From positions 1 to 38,387 of the IMG/VR virus record IMGVR_UViG_3300035195_000275: a DNA stretch of 38,387 nucleotides; one strand, given 5' to 3'. The translations under genes were made by a program, and so were the position numbers. The stretch's first letter is position 1. Each line of letters starts with the position of its first letter. Positions 20,945-28,238 of this stretch are shown piece after piece. The notes beneath the pieces are model-generated. The model had not been told where the DNA came from, did no database searches, and saw only the letters and a program-made list of their open reading frames with translations. Source of the DNA: a virus.

Positions 20945-20952
20945 TATATTTA
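20945..20952 (+). promoter_or_regulatory. -7-like element right before ATG 20957
   Basis: TATATTTA ends 4 nt before the ATG. The pattern is the same as before 19780, 26045 and 33753, where a near-leaderless mRNA is implied. Confidence 0.4.
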
Positions 20953-20956
20953 CAAC

Positions 20957-21166
20957 ATGGAAAAGAAAAAAGAAACACCGAAAAAAATTAAAAAAGTAGT
21001 TAAAGCTCCAGTTAAAAAAAGTATCTCTGAAAAGATAGATTCTTTAGTTTTAGAAATGCAGGATGTAATTAAGAATGACAGAAAAGAATTAAATACTTCT
21101 TCATGTGCTTCTATTAATAAAGCTATTTCAGACTTAACTAGGATCTCTAAAAACTTAAAGCGTTAA
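20957..21166 (+). CDS. Lys-rich helical protein, 69 aa
   Basis: Unrecognised. The first 24 residues are almost entirely Lys, Pro, Val and Glu, as in an extended histone-tail-like segment. The rest is amphipathic helix (SEKIDSLVLEMQDVIKND, then SINKAISDLTRISKNL). Its stop overlaps the ATG of the frameshift gene by one base, so the two are coupled. A DNA- or terminase-associated role is possible from the charge. Confidence 0.5.
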   Translation: MEKKKETPKKIKKVVKAPVKKSISEKIDSLVLEMQDVIKNDRKELNTSSCASINKAISDLTRISKNLKR

Positions 21167-21951
21167 TGATAAAAGTAACCATATTAGAAAAAGAATATAA
21201 GGTTAGGAATGATTGGGAAGATAACACTATAAACCAACTAGAAAAACCACAGGAATATATTAATAACCTTCCTAAATGGTTAGAAAGTTATATTTATAAA
21301 GGTTCTAATACTCCAGTTTCAGAATCTAAGTTATTAGATTTCTATATTGATTGGATAGAACTATTTTCTGATATTCCTAGAAATCTTTTAGAAGAAGTTT
21401 TAGCTGTTAAAGATGAAGATAACTCTATAGTATTTTTATTTGATTCTGTATCTAAGTTTTTAGGAGAACCAACACAAGAAGAAATAGAACCAAATGATAC
21501 TATCACTTTAAGAGGTACTAAATATACTTTAATAGAATCTGTTAAAACTGCTGGAGGTATTGAAAAACTTTTAGGAGGTGCTACGTATAAACACTTTTCA
21601 GAAGCAAATGCTTTAGCTCATTTATTTCAAAATAAGAACTATAGAAAGTGGGAATACATAGCAAGAATAACAGCAATACTTTTTAGAGCAAATGCAAATG
21701 AGCAGTACAATGAAGACACAATAGAAAGAAGGGCTAAAGAGTTTGGAAAATTAACTATTTCAGAAGCTTACAAAGGTTATTTTTTTTTGTCAAATTCTTT
21801 GAACAACTTACAAAAATCTACTCTAATATCTTTTCAGGCAAATCAGGTAAACCAGTTAACAGTTTATCAGAAACTATTGTTAAAAGTGTCTACTATCAAA
21901 TTAAGGCTTATGAACTGGCTGAGAAAGGTATTTACAACAAAGAAGGCTTAA
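21166..21951 (+). CDS. Unshifted 261-aa product of the frameshift gene
   Basis: The 0-frame product of the same start, sharing residues 1-208 with the 306-residue fusion. The common part is mixed alpha/beta: KVTILEKEYKVRNDWEDNTI, a helical LLDFYIDWIELFSDIPRNLL, an internal beta segment DTITLRGTKYTLIESV, then a helical HFSEANALAHLFQNKNYRKW and ITAILFRANANEQYNEDTIE. The unique 53-residue tail (SNSLNNLQKSTLISFQANQV onward) is basic and low in acidic residues, and probably reflects translation opposite the real -1 coding frame. I do not recognise the domain. Whether this form is functional depends on the frameshift being programmed. Confidence 0.5.
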   Translation: MIKVTILEKEYKVRNDWEDNTINQLEKPQEYINNLPKWLESYIYKGSNTPVSESKLLDFYIDWIELFSDIPRNLLEEVLAVKDEDNSIVFLFDSVSKFLGEPTQEEIEPNDTITLRGTKYTLIESVKTAGGIEKLLGGATYKHFSEANALAHLFQNKNYRKWEYIARITAILFRANANEQYNEDTIERRAKEFGKLTISEAYKGYFFLSNSLNNLQKSTLISFQANQVNQLTVYQKLLLKVSTIKLRLMNWLRKVFTTKKA

Positions 21952-22085
21952 CACCTTTAGAAAGTGTTTACAATACCAATGTATGGCAGGTATTCCAATT
22001 TATAAGTATTGAAACAGCACAAGATACTTTAAAGGCTGAGATGCAAGAAATGGCACACAAAGATGCTAAAAGAGGAAGGAAGTAA
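21166..22085 (+). CDS. Frameshifted gene: 306-aa product via -1 frameshift (tail-assembly-chaperone-like arrangement)
   Basis: The 0 frame runs 21166-21951 (261 aa). At 21783-21789 the heptamer T TTT TTG fits the X XXY YYZ slip rule within a run of nine T, and the -1 frame is then open to TAA 22083-22085. Slippage gives 208 + 98 = 306 residues. The -1 extension reads like a normal protein (SVYYQIKAYELAEKGIYNKE, NTNVWQVFQFISIETAQDTL), while the last 0-frame stretch is basic and unusual. Two products from one start with a -1 site is the hallmark of tail assembly chaperones (G/GT), but this gene sits 8 kb before the tape measure, so that role is uncertain. A sequencing error in the T run is the alternative. 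Confidence 0.65.
21780..21789 (+). promoter_or_regulatory. Putative -1 ribosomal frameshift site (T9-G)
   Basis: Nine T followed by G. Zero-frame codons are TAT TTT TTT TTG TCA; the slip T TTT TTG to TTT TTT puts the ribosome into GTC AAA TTC. I did not find a strong stem directly 3' of it, but secondary structure cannot be judged by eye. Confidence 0.6.
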
Positions 22086-22103
22086 TAATTAAAACAAAAC
22101 AAA

Positions 22104-22826
22104 ATGAAAAAAGTACTAATTTCATGCCCTACAGCACAGGCTAAAGATTATTGCGTAGATGAATTTATAGAGCAAATTAAAAGCTTTACATATCCTTTAT
22201 ATGATATTTTTATATTAGATAATTCACCTGATAAAAACCACGTTTATAAGTTTTGGAACAATGGAATAAAAGCAGTTCATGAACCTTTTAATGGTAACTT
22301 TAAAACCTTTTCAGGAAGAGAAGAACTAGCAAGGCATCAAAACATTATTAGAAACTACTTTTTAAATGGTGATTACGATTATCTTTTAATGATTGAAAGT
22401 GATGTTTTTACTGGTGAAAGTATAATAGAAAACTTAGTATCTTATGCAGATGTTTATAAAGTTGGAGCTGTTACTGTTACTTATGAGATAAGAAAAGAAG
22501 AAGAAGAAGTTTTATGCTTAACCTCAACAGTAGATCAATTAGGAGTAAGAAGTGAAAAAATATTAAACCGTTCTGCAGGATACGATATAATGGGGAAGGG
22601 TACATTATCTATATACCATTTGTTAAATGATACACAGGCAAAGATAACAGCAACTGGAATAGGCTGTACTTTATTTACTAGAGATGTAATGGAAAACATA
22701 GAATTTAGAGTAGATAAAAAACTTTCACAAACTGCTTATAGTGATACTTATATATTCACAGATATAAAAAAAGCAGGTTATGAAGTTTTAATAAATAGTA
22801 ATTTAATTTGTACACATAAAAAATAA
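22104..22826 (+). CDS. GT-A-like glycosyltransferase
   Basis: A 240-residue protein with the outline of a GT-A fold: N-terminal strand KVLISCPTAQ (3-12), FILDNSPD (36-43), a helix, then YDYLLMIESDV (91-101) with an ExD (98-100) in place of the usual DxD metal motif, and a C-terminal half with YEIRKEEEE and GIGCTLFTRDV. Such enzymes transfer sugars from nucleotide sugars. No membrane segment or signal is present. Its place between packaging and fibre genes suggests glycosylation of a virion protein, or of phage DNA if a modified base is present. It starts after the shared leader (taattaaaacaaaacaaa). Family assignment by pattern only. Confidence 0.6.
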   Translation: MKKVLISCPTAQAKDYCVDEFIEQIKSFTYPLYDIFILDNSPDKNHVYKFWNNGIKAVHEPFNGNFKTFSGREELARHQNIIRNYFLNGDYDYLLMIESDVFTGESIIENLVSYADVYKVGAVTVTYEIRKEEEEVLCLTSTVDQLGVRSEKILNRSAGYDIMGKGTLSIYHLLNDTQAKITATGIGCTLFTRDVMENIEFRVDKKLSQTAYSDTYIFTDIKKAGYEVLINSNLICTHKK

Positions 22827-22830
22827 TAAC

Positions 22831-23331
22831 ATGAGCAGTTTAGCAACAAAAGAAGTATTAGAAAAAGAGTTAGTAAGATTTACAGAAAGAGTTAATTTCT
22901 TAACTGATTACATTAAAGATTTATCTAAGGATAAAAACAACTTTGAAGCACTTGATAAGGCTTATAAATTAGATATTGAAAAGGAATTTAAAGAGCATTT
23001 AATTAAGCAAAGAAATTCACAAATAGATCAGATTAATAAGCAAGATGAATTAAAAGCAAATGCAATTAAAGAGATTCCAGCAATGTTAGAAGACTGTAAA
23101 AAGGTTGTTTTACATATTGCAAAAGATATTGAAGAGCTTAGAAAATCTAACAAACTAAAAGGAGAAGCAAAGAAGCAAAGAAGTGAAGCTATTAAAAACC
23201 TATTAGGAACTAAAGAACAAGTTGAAACTATCTTAAAAGCCATTACAACTAAGTTTAAAGAAGATCCAAACAATACAGGAATATTAGCAGACTTTAGGCA
23301 ATTAAACGAGATTAAAAAAATAGTTAAGTAA
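22831..23331 (+). CDS. Long helical coiled-coil protein, 166 aa
   Basis: Almost entirely helical and highly charged, with coiled-coil stretches over about residues 5-65 and 75-140 (KEVLEKELVRFTERVNFLTD, KKVVLHIAKDIEELRKSNKL). Lys and Glu dominate. It resembles a scaffold-like or assembly factor in composition, but another scaffold candidate is fused to the protease at 34350. No recognised family. The stop overlaps the next start by one base (TAATG). Confidence 0.5.
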   Translation: MSSLATKEVLEKELVRFTERVNFLTDYIKDLSKDKNNFEALDKAYKLDIEKEFKEHLIKQRNSQIDQINKQDELKANAIKEIPAMLEDCKKVVLHIAKDIEELRKSNKLKGEAKKQRSEAIKNLLGTKEQVETILKAITTKFKEDPNNTGILADFRQLNEIKKIVK

Positions 23332-23420
23332 TGAGTTTTTTAGGTTTATTACTGTCTTTATGTATAATTAGAATACTTTGTAAATTAGTATTTAACTTTT
23401 TAAAAGATATTGACCTATAA
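23331..23420 (+). CDS. Tiny membrane protein, 29 aa
   Basis: A 29-residue frame coupled by TAATG to the previous gene. It is mainly one hydrophobic helix (FLGLLLSLCIIRILCKLVF) with a short polar tail. It is followed by a terminator. It could be a small membrane effector or a translational end piece; evidence is the overlap and the membrane helix. Confidence 0.4.
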   Translation: MSFLGLLLSLCIIRILCKLVFNFLKDIDL

Positions 23421-23446
23421 ACAAAAAAATATAATTAATGAAATTT

Positions 23447-23473
23447 AGCATGGTTTTTATCATGCTTTTTTTT
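23447..23473 (+). terminator. Intrinsic terminator of packaging operon
   Basis: AGCATG (23447-23452) and CATGCT (23461-23466) with an 8-nt loop, followed by seven more T. It lies inside an apparent upstream extension of the next gene, which argues that this extension is not coding. Confidence 0.75.
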
Positions 23474-23480
23474 ATATTAG
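23473..23480 (+). promoter_or_regulatory. -7-like element of fibre operon
   Basis: TATATTAG, the same octamer as at 37183-37190, follows the terminator T-run directly and lies 20 nt upstream of ATG 23501. Confidence 0.45.
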
Positions 23481-23500
23481 CAACTAATAGATTAAATAAT

Positions 23501-23737
23501 ATGGCTACAATTACAAATAAAACTGATGGTATAGAAATATTAGATTCACATGGAGATACTTACTTTATTAAGTATGCAAATTGTAAACTAATTAAAAGAG
23601 ATATTTTAAACATATACGATAACTCAGAAAGAAGAATAGGAGCAGCACCAATTAGATTAACATTTGCTGAAGTTACAAGCCCATCTACTGCTAATTTAGA
23701 TGCTTTATATACAACAGTTAGAAATTACATAGATTAA
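23501..23737 (+). CDS. Small structural-type protein, 78 aa (paralogue of next gene's N-terminus)
   Basis: ATG 23501 is chosen because the DNA around it (attaaataat then ATGGCTACnATTACAAATAA) is nearly the same as around the next gene's ATG; the frame upstream to 23438 is a terminator plus promoter. The protein matches the first 86 residues of the next gene: MATITNKT at the start, LNIYD in the middle, and EVTSPSTANLDALYTTVRNY at the end. A short beta-rich module ending in a helix, without the Gly hinge and fibre part of its neighbour. Likely a duplicated attachment or capping module. Confidence 0.65.
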   Translation: MATITNKTDGIEILDSHGDTYFIKYANCKLIKRDILNIYDNSERRIGAAPIRLTFAEVTSPSTANLDALYTTVRNYID

Positions 23738-23742
23738 ATAAT

Positions 23743-24627
23743 ATGGCTACGATTACAAATAAGACAAGTGGATTAGAAATAGTTTTTGCAGGTGCAACAA
23801 CATATATTAAGCATGGAAATGTTAAGTTATTGAAAAGAGGTGTTAACCTTAATATATATGATGATTCAGATGGTGATGGTAACCAAAGAGGGCAGGTCTT
23901 TATGACTATTGCATATAGTGAAGTTACAAGTCCTGCTACTGCTAATATAGATGCACTTTATGATACTGTTAGAGGTTATATAGATGTTTCTTCAGGTGGT
24001 GGAGGTGGTACAGATGCTGATGCAGTTCATGTTAATGTAGCTTCTGAAATCTCAGCAATTACTTCTAAAGCAACACCAACTACAAGCGATATTTTATTAA
24101 TAGAAGATGCTGCAGATAGTAATAATAAGAAAAAAATTACTATTGGAGATATTCCAGCTAGTACAGATGCTACTGCTATTCATAACAATGTAGCAAATGA
24201 GATAACTGCAATAACTGAAAAAACAACAGTAGCTAATATTGATGAATTTATTATAGAAGATAGTGGAGCTTCATTTGTAAAGAAAAGTATAACTAGAAAG
24301 AATATTGTAAAGCCTATTAGTAATAGTATAGCAACTGCAACTACTTTAACTCCTAACATAGATGAAAACGAGCAAGAAATAGTAACAGATTTAGCTACAG
24401 CTTTAACAATAGCAGCTCCAACTGGTACACCATCAACAGGTATGAAGTTAGTTATTAGATTAACTGATAATGGAACAAATAGAGCTTTAACATGGAATGT
24501 AATTTATAGAGCAATAGGAGTAACACTACCAACTACAACAACAGCTAATAAAATATTATATATTGGTTGTATTTATGATGAAGCTGGTTCTAAATGGGAT
24601 GCAGTAGCAATTAAAGAAGAAGTTTAA
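23743..24627 (+). CDS. Fibre-like structural protein, 294 aa, with two internal repeats
   Basis: Residues 1-86 are the module shared with the previous gene. A SSGGGGG hinge follows at about 88-94. Then two repeats of about 45 residues begin DADAVHVNVASEISAITSKA and DATAIHNNVANEITAITEKT and contain ILLIED / EFIIED. A C-terminal domain has beta strands (MKLVIRLTDNGTNRALTWN, ILYIGCIYDEAGSKWDAVAI) like those that cap phage fibre proteins. It is likely a virion appendage. Gene starts 5 bases after its paralogue. Confidence 0.6.
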   Translation: MATITNKTSGLEIVFAGATTYIKHGNVKLLKRGVNLNIYDDSDGDGNQRGQVFMTIAYSEVTSPATANIDALYDTVRGYIDVSSGGGGGTDADAVHVNVASEISAITSKATPTTSDILLIEDAADSNNKKKITIGDIPASTDATAIHNNVANEITAITEKTTVANIDEFIIEDSGASFVKKSITRKNIVKPISNSIATATTLTPNIDENEQEIVTDLATALTIAAPTGTPSTGMKLVIRLTDNGTNRALTWNVIYRAIGVTLPTTTTANKILYIGCIYDEAGSKWDAVAIKEEV

Positions 24628-24636
24628 AACAATAAT

Positions 24637-24999
24637 ATGAGCGACTTAATAAAACTTGTTAATCTAACTTCTAAATGGGCTGAAGATAGAAACTTAATTA
24701 AAGGAAGTACAGCAAAAGATCAAACTTTAAAACTTATTCAAGAAGTAGGTGAGTTATCGGATAGTATTTGCAAAGGTAAAAATCCTGTAGATGACATAGG
24801 AGATTGTTTAGTAGTTTTAAATAATTTGGCTTTACAACATGGCTTAACATTATCTGAATGCTTAGAACACGCTTACAATGATATTAAGGACAGAAAAGGA
24901 ATTATGAAAGATGGTATTTTTATAAAAGAAAATGATTTGTCTTTAGAAGAACTTTTAGAATCTAGTTGTGATTTTAAAAAAAATATTAAAACATTATGA
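24637..24999 (+). CDS. MazG-like nucleotide pyrophosphohydrolase (second of two)
   Basis: A 120-residue all-alpha NTP pyrophosphatase: TLKLIQEVGELSDSI (30-44) supplies ExxE (Glu36, Glu39), and VDDIGDCLVVL (51-61) supplies DxxD (Asp53, Asp56), followed by a helix (LTLSECLEHAYNDIKDRKG) conserved in MazG. It is distinct from the copy at 7616 in sequence and length and is surrounded by structural genes, an odd location for a nucleotide enzyme. It may hydrolyse (p)ppGpp-related or damaged nucleotides during late infection; this is inference. Confidence 0.8.
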   Translation: MSDLIKLVNLTSKWAEDRNLIKGSTAKDQTLKLIQEVGELSDSICKGKNPVDDIGDCLVVLNNLALQHGLTLSECLEHAYNDIKDRKGIMKDGIFIKENDLSLEELLESSCDFKKNIKTL

Positions 25000-25277
25000 T
25001 AACAATAATTAGTAAAATAGAAATAGAAGGAACTGATAATTTAAAATATTCAGATGTTGGATATACTACTGATGTTTCTGTAATTAATGAAATAAATGAG
25101 CAGTATGATTTTACTTTAGGAGCTTTTTTAGGAGAAAATAGAACTAAATTAGAAATAGGTGAAGTTAGTATAAGTACTTTTTTTGCTAATACTTCTTATG
25201 TTAATGAGGCTAGAACACAAGTGGAAAATGTTGATACTTTAGCATTAGTTGAAATAAATGATATAAACGACTTATAA
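24996..25277 (+). CDS. Hypothetical protein, 93 aa
   Basis: Unrecognised. An acidic beta-rich protein (TIISKIEIEGTDNLKYSDVG, TTDVSVINEINEQYDFTL) overlapping the MazG gene by four bases (ATGA) and ending one base before the next start. It is likely a small structural or fibre-associated protein by location. Confidence 0.5.
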   Translation: MITIISKIEIEGTDNLKYSDVGYTTDVSVINEINEQYDFTLGAFLGENRTKLEIGEVSISTFFANTSYVNEARTQVENVDTLALVEINDINDL

Positions 25278-25278
25278 A

Positions 25279-25944
25279 ATGGCAGTACCAACTAAAGGAA
25301 ATGTTACAAGTGCTAATCCAACTCCAGGAGCAAATTTTAAAACACAAAACCATACTCAAAATACGGGTAATGATGGTTTAATTATTGCTCAATTTACTAT
25401 GAGTAATTCTAGAACTTATTCAAGTTGTACTTATGGTGGTGTTGCTATGACTCAATTATACCAAATTAATAGAAATGGTTTATCTCAAAGAATGGCTTTT
25501 TTCTATTTAGAGAATCCACCAACTGGGAACAATCAATTAAGAGTTAATTTTAACAATTCACAGTGGAATCCGATTAGTATGCACATTAGAAGCTTTACTA
25601 ATTCAGGTGGTGTAGGTGCATCAACTAGAGTAGGTGGACAATCTACACCAAACAACGGAAGCTTAACAGTAGAAGATGATTCTTTAATAATGATTACTTC
25701 ATGCTCTATAAACGCTATTACAAGCCAACAAATACCAACAGGAACAAATAGAACTTTTACAACTCATAACACTAATAGACAAGTTGCAACAGGTGCTATA
25801 TCTGCAGATGTTGGTCATAGTGCTGGTAGTATTACTTTACGATCTACTTCAACATTTGGAAGTATAACCTTAGATAGAACAGAGATAAAAGGTTTAGGTG
25901 GTTCTGTTGATACTTCAGGTGGTGATTTCTTTGCAATGATGTAA
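25279..25944 (+). CDS. Beta-sandwich surface protein, 221 aa
   Basis: A Ser/Thr/Asn-rich, beta-strand protein: NHTQNTGNDGLIIAQFTMSN, CTYGGVAMTQLYQ, RMAFFYLENPPTGNNQLRVNF, and SLIMITSCSINAITSQQIPT, ending GGDFFAMM. This strand pattern (YGGVAMTQL, FYLENPPTG) recurs in marine phage and bacterial surface proteins with jelly-roll domains. It lacks catalytic motifs. Most likely a virion surface or receptor-binding accessory protein. It is the last gene before a terminator. Confidence 0.5.
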   Translation: MAVPTKGNVTSANPTPGANFKTQNHTQNTGNDGLIIAQFTMSNSRTYSSCTYGGVAMTQLYQINRNGLSQRMAFFYLENPPTGNNQLRVNFNNSQWNPISMHIRSFTNSGGVGASTRVGGQSTPNNGSLTVEDDSLIMITSCSINAITSQQIPTGTNRTFTTHNTNRQVATGAISADVGHSAGSITLRSTSTFGSITLDRTEIKGLGGSVDTSGGDFFAMM

Positions 25945-25968
25945 TAAATACATAAAAATGATTAATTA

Positions 25969-25990
25969 AAGAGGGTTTAAAAGCCTTCTT
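25969..25990 (+). terminator. Intrinsic terminator of fibre operon
   Basis: AAGAGGG (25969-25975) pairs with CCTTCTT (25984-25990), one G-T pair, followed by TTTTTCTTATTT that leads into operator copy 5. Confidence 0.7.
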
Positions 25991-25998
25991 TTTTTCTT

Positions 25999-26017
25999 AT
26001 TTAGAATCGTTCTAAAT
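25999..26017. promoter_or_regulatory. Palindromic operator copy 5, over the -33 region
   Basis: ATTTAGAAT-C-GTTCTAAAT (8-base arms around TCG). It ends only 14 nt before the -7 element, so bound protein would cover the -33 region of the tail promoter. Confidence 0.75.
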
Positions 26018-26031
26018 ATCATTTTTTTTTG

Positions 26032-26039
26032 TATATTTA
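26032..26039 (+). promoter_or_regulatory. -7 element of tail operon
   Basis: TATATTTA, following a T10-G tract and 5 nt before ATG 26045. A transcript from it would be nearly leaderless. Confidence 0.5.
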
Positions 26040-26044
26040 AAAAC

Positions 26045-26527
26045 ATGGCAGATTACAGTGATATAATAGATGAACTTAAAGCAGTTTCAGATGCTTTTAC
26101 GTCTATTAATTATTTTAAATATAATAAAGTTAGTGATATTAATGGTAGCTTACAGGATAAAGCCTATCCTTTAATACTTGTTAAAAGTTCACCAAATACA
26201 AGTAGAGGAGATGTTAATAATTTGGGTTTACCAACTAATAAAAAATATACCTTTGATATATTTTGTTATAATATATACAATGCGAAGGTACAAAAGACTA
26301 AGAGCTTACAGGATGCACAAGCAGAAGTTGATTTATACATAGATCAGTATATAGCAAAGTTTTTTGAAAGGAACATAGATGCTAGTAGAGGTTTTTTCGT
26401 AGTAGATAGAGAACAAATAAATGGTTTTTTAGCTCATGATGTTCATAATGATAAGTTAGTAGCAGCAAAATATTCTATTTCAATAGGTTTAAATAGTTCA
26501 TGTGATCAAGGTACATTTGTATTTTAA
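26045..26527 (+). CDS. Putative tail terminator / completion protein
   Basis: A 160-residue alpha/beta protein. The N-terminal helix (SDIIDELKAVSDAFTSINYF), the strand YPLILVKSSPNT, the KYTFDIFCYNIY strand and a helix (SLQDAQAEVDLYIDQYIAKF) have the order seen in tail-terminator-like proteins, with the C-terminal strands (KYSISIGLNSS). It is the first tail gene, overlapping the gp10-like gene by one base. Sequence similarity is not strong; the role is from fold-like pattern and position. Confidence 0.5.
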   Translation: MADYSDIIDELKAVSDAFTSINYFKYNKVSDINGSLQDKAYPLILVKSSPNTSRGDVNNLGLPTNKKYTFDIFCYNIYNAKVQKTKSLQDAQAEVDLYIDQYIAKFFERNIDASRGFFVVDREQINGFLAHDVHNDKLVAAKYSISIGLNSSCDQGTFVF

Positions 26528-27018
26528 TGGCTAAATATTCAAACATATTAAAGCTAATTATAAGTGAATTACAAGCTGAGTTAATAGGGCAAGGTCATAA
26601 AGCTACTGGAAGTCTTGTTAATTCTTTTGAGGGTTCTGTTTTAACTTTACCTAAATCTATAGTTATTCAAGTTTTAATGAATGATTACGGAATATACGTA
26701 AATGAAGGAAGGAGAGAAGGAGTTAAAAGAGTTCCTTTACAAGTTCTTATGAATTGGGTAGAACAAAGAGCAATAGCTTCAGGTAATAAAGAAGTTAAAA
26801 ATGTTGCTTTTGCTATTCAACAAAAGATATTTCAAGAAGGAAGCCCTACAAAAGGAAGTTTTAAATTTGCTCCTAATGGAAGAAGAAAAGGCTTTATAGA
26901 TTTTGTAATAGATAATAAAATAGATCCAATATTAAGCTTATTAGGAGATGATGTATTTAAAGAATTTGATACTTTAGTAAGTGAAATTACAAAGGATTTT
27001 AATAAAAAGAATAATTAA
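26527..27018 (+). CDS. HK97 gp10-like tail completion / neck protein
   Basis: A 163-residue protein with the pattern of the HK97 gp10 family: an N-terminal helix, GHKATGSLVNSFEGSVLTLP (residues 23-42), a central YGIYVNEGRREGVKRVP (residues 57-73), and LMNWVEQRAIASGNK. Family members sit at the head-tail joint and help tail attachment. The start overlaps the previous stop by one base (TAATGG). Confidence 0.65.
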   Translation: MAKYSNILKLIISELQAELIGQGHKATGSLVNSFEGSVLTLPKSIVIQVLMNDYGIYVNEGRREGVKRVPLQVLMNWVEQRAIASGNKEVKNVAFAIQQKIFQEGSPTKGSFKFAPNGRRKGFIDFVIDNKIDPILSLLGDDVFKEFDTLVSEITKDFNKKNN

Positions 27019-27020
27019 AA

Positions 27021-28238
27021 ATGGCAATAACAGAAATAACAGCACCTTCTTCACCTACTTTAGCATATCAGCCTATTATATTTAAGTTAGAAAGTGATGA
27101 TACAACAATAGTTAATTTAATTATAGAGGTTGCAATTTCAGAAGATGCTACAACATTTAATAGAGTAGCAGCTATAAGTATATCTCCTGATTTAGGTACT
27201 GTTGATGAATTTACTTTTGATATTCAAGAAGTAATTAAAAAAAATGTTTCTTTTAAATTAAAAACAATAGGATCAAGTGCGGTAATTAATGATATTGATA
27301 ATATACAATTTAAAATAAAAGCTTATGAAGTAGTTTTAACTGCTGGTGCTATAGTTACTTCTTATGATCCTGATAATGCTAATAATAGTTCTTTTGATTA
27401 TGAATCAACTGTATTACCTTCTTTTAATTGGAGAGAATCTCAGTTTAGTTTAGCCACTTTTGATAAAAGTAATTATAGGTTAGTAGGAACTGATAAAAAG
27501 TTTTTAAGTGAAGCACCAACTACTAAAGATATAGAATTAGGTGCTAATGAGTTTCTAGGTATGGCATGGGTTGATTCTTTTAGCGTTATTAGAAATTTTA
27601 AAATTACTATTTTAACATATAATAGTTTAGGTGCTTTATTAAATACTGATAACTTAATAGTTCCTGAATGGAATATAATAGTAGTTACTGCTCTTATTAA
27701 TCCTTATTTAGATGTGCCAGTAGGAACTGCTAATTTAATAGCTATGGGTGTTAGCTTAACAAATGTATCTAAATATACTATTCAATTATTTAATGATTCA
27801 GGAGCTAGAAGTGAATTAAAAACATATAACATAGTTGAAAGTTGTGAAACAGATGTTAGAATACATTTTATTAATAAGTTTGGAAAACAGGATAGTATTA
27901 CTTTAAAGGGTAATGAAACAGAAACTATAGAATATAAATCTACTAACTATACTAAAGCTTTAAGTACTACTTATTCATCTAGTGATTATGGTAATGCAGT
28001 AATTCAAAATGAAACATCTAAAAGCTTTTCAGCATATTCTAAAAGCATAGGAAGAGATGTTATAAATTTTGCTAGTTCAATGCTAATTACTAAAATAGCA
28101 TGGATAGAAGTAGGTGGTAAATACTTTTCTATTTTAATAGAAGATGGTTCTAAATTAATTAGGAATAATAAAAACATGCCTATACAATTTGTTTTAAATT
28201 ATAGTTTAGCTAATACTGAAAAAGGGCATAGAGGATAA
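27021..28238 (+). CDS. Tail structural protein, 405 aa
   Basis: A beta-rich protein. It opens with an Ig-like pattern (TAPSSPTLAYQPIIFKLESD), continues with long Ser/Thr/Asn-rich strands, and has a C-terminal domain (ESCETDVRIHFINKFGKQDS, KSFSAYSKSIGRDVINFASS) often seen in Bacteroidetes phage tail proteins encoded before the tape measure. Possibly a distal-tail or tail-tip component. Last base overlaps the first base of the next gene. Confidence 0.55.
   Translation: MAITEITAPSSPTLAYQPIIFKLESDDTTIVNLIIEVAISEDATTFNRVAAISISPDLGTVDEFTFDIQEVIKKNVSFKLKTIGSSAVINDIDNIQFKIKAYEVVLTAGAIVTSYDPDNANNSSFDYESTVLPSFNWRESQFSLATFDKSNYRLVGTDKKFLSEAPTTKDIELGANEFLGMAWVDSFSVIRNFKITILTYNSLGALLNTDNLIVPEWNIIVVTALINPYLDVPVGTANLIAMGVSLTNVSKYTIQLFNDSGARSELKTYNIVESCETDVRIHFINKFGKQDSITLKGNETETIEYKSTNYTKALSTTYSSSDYGNAVIQNETSKSFSAYSKSIGRDVINFASSMLITKIAWIEVGGKYFSILIEDGSKLIRNNKNMPIQFVLNYSLANTEKGHRG

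Noticed and set aside
23438-23500. N-terminal extension of the 23501 gene, looking like a signal peptide
   Set aside because: These bases form a terminator hairpin with T-run and a -7 element, and the paralogous gene at 23743 starts at the position equivalent to 23501.
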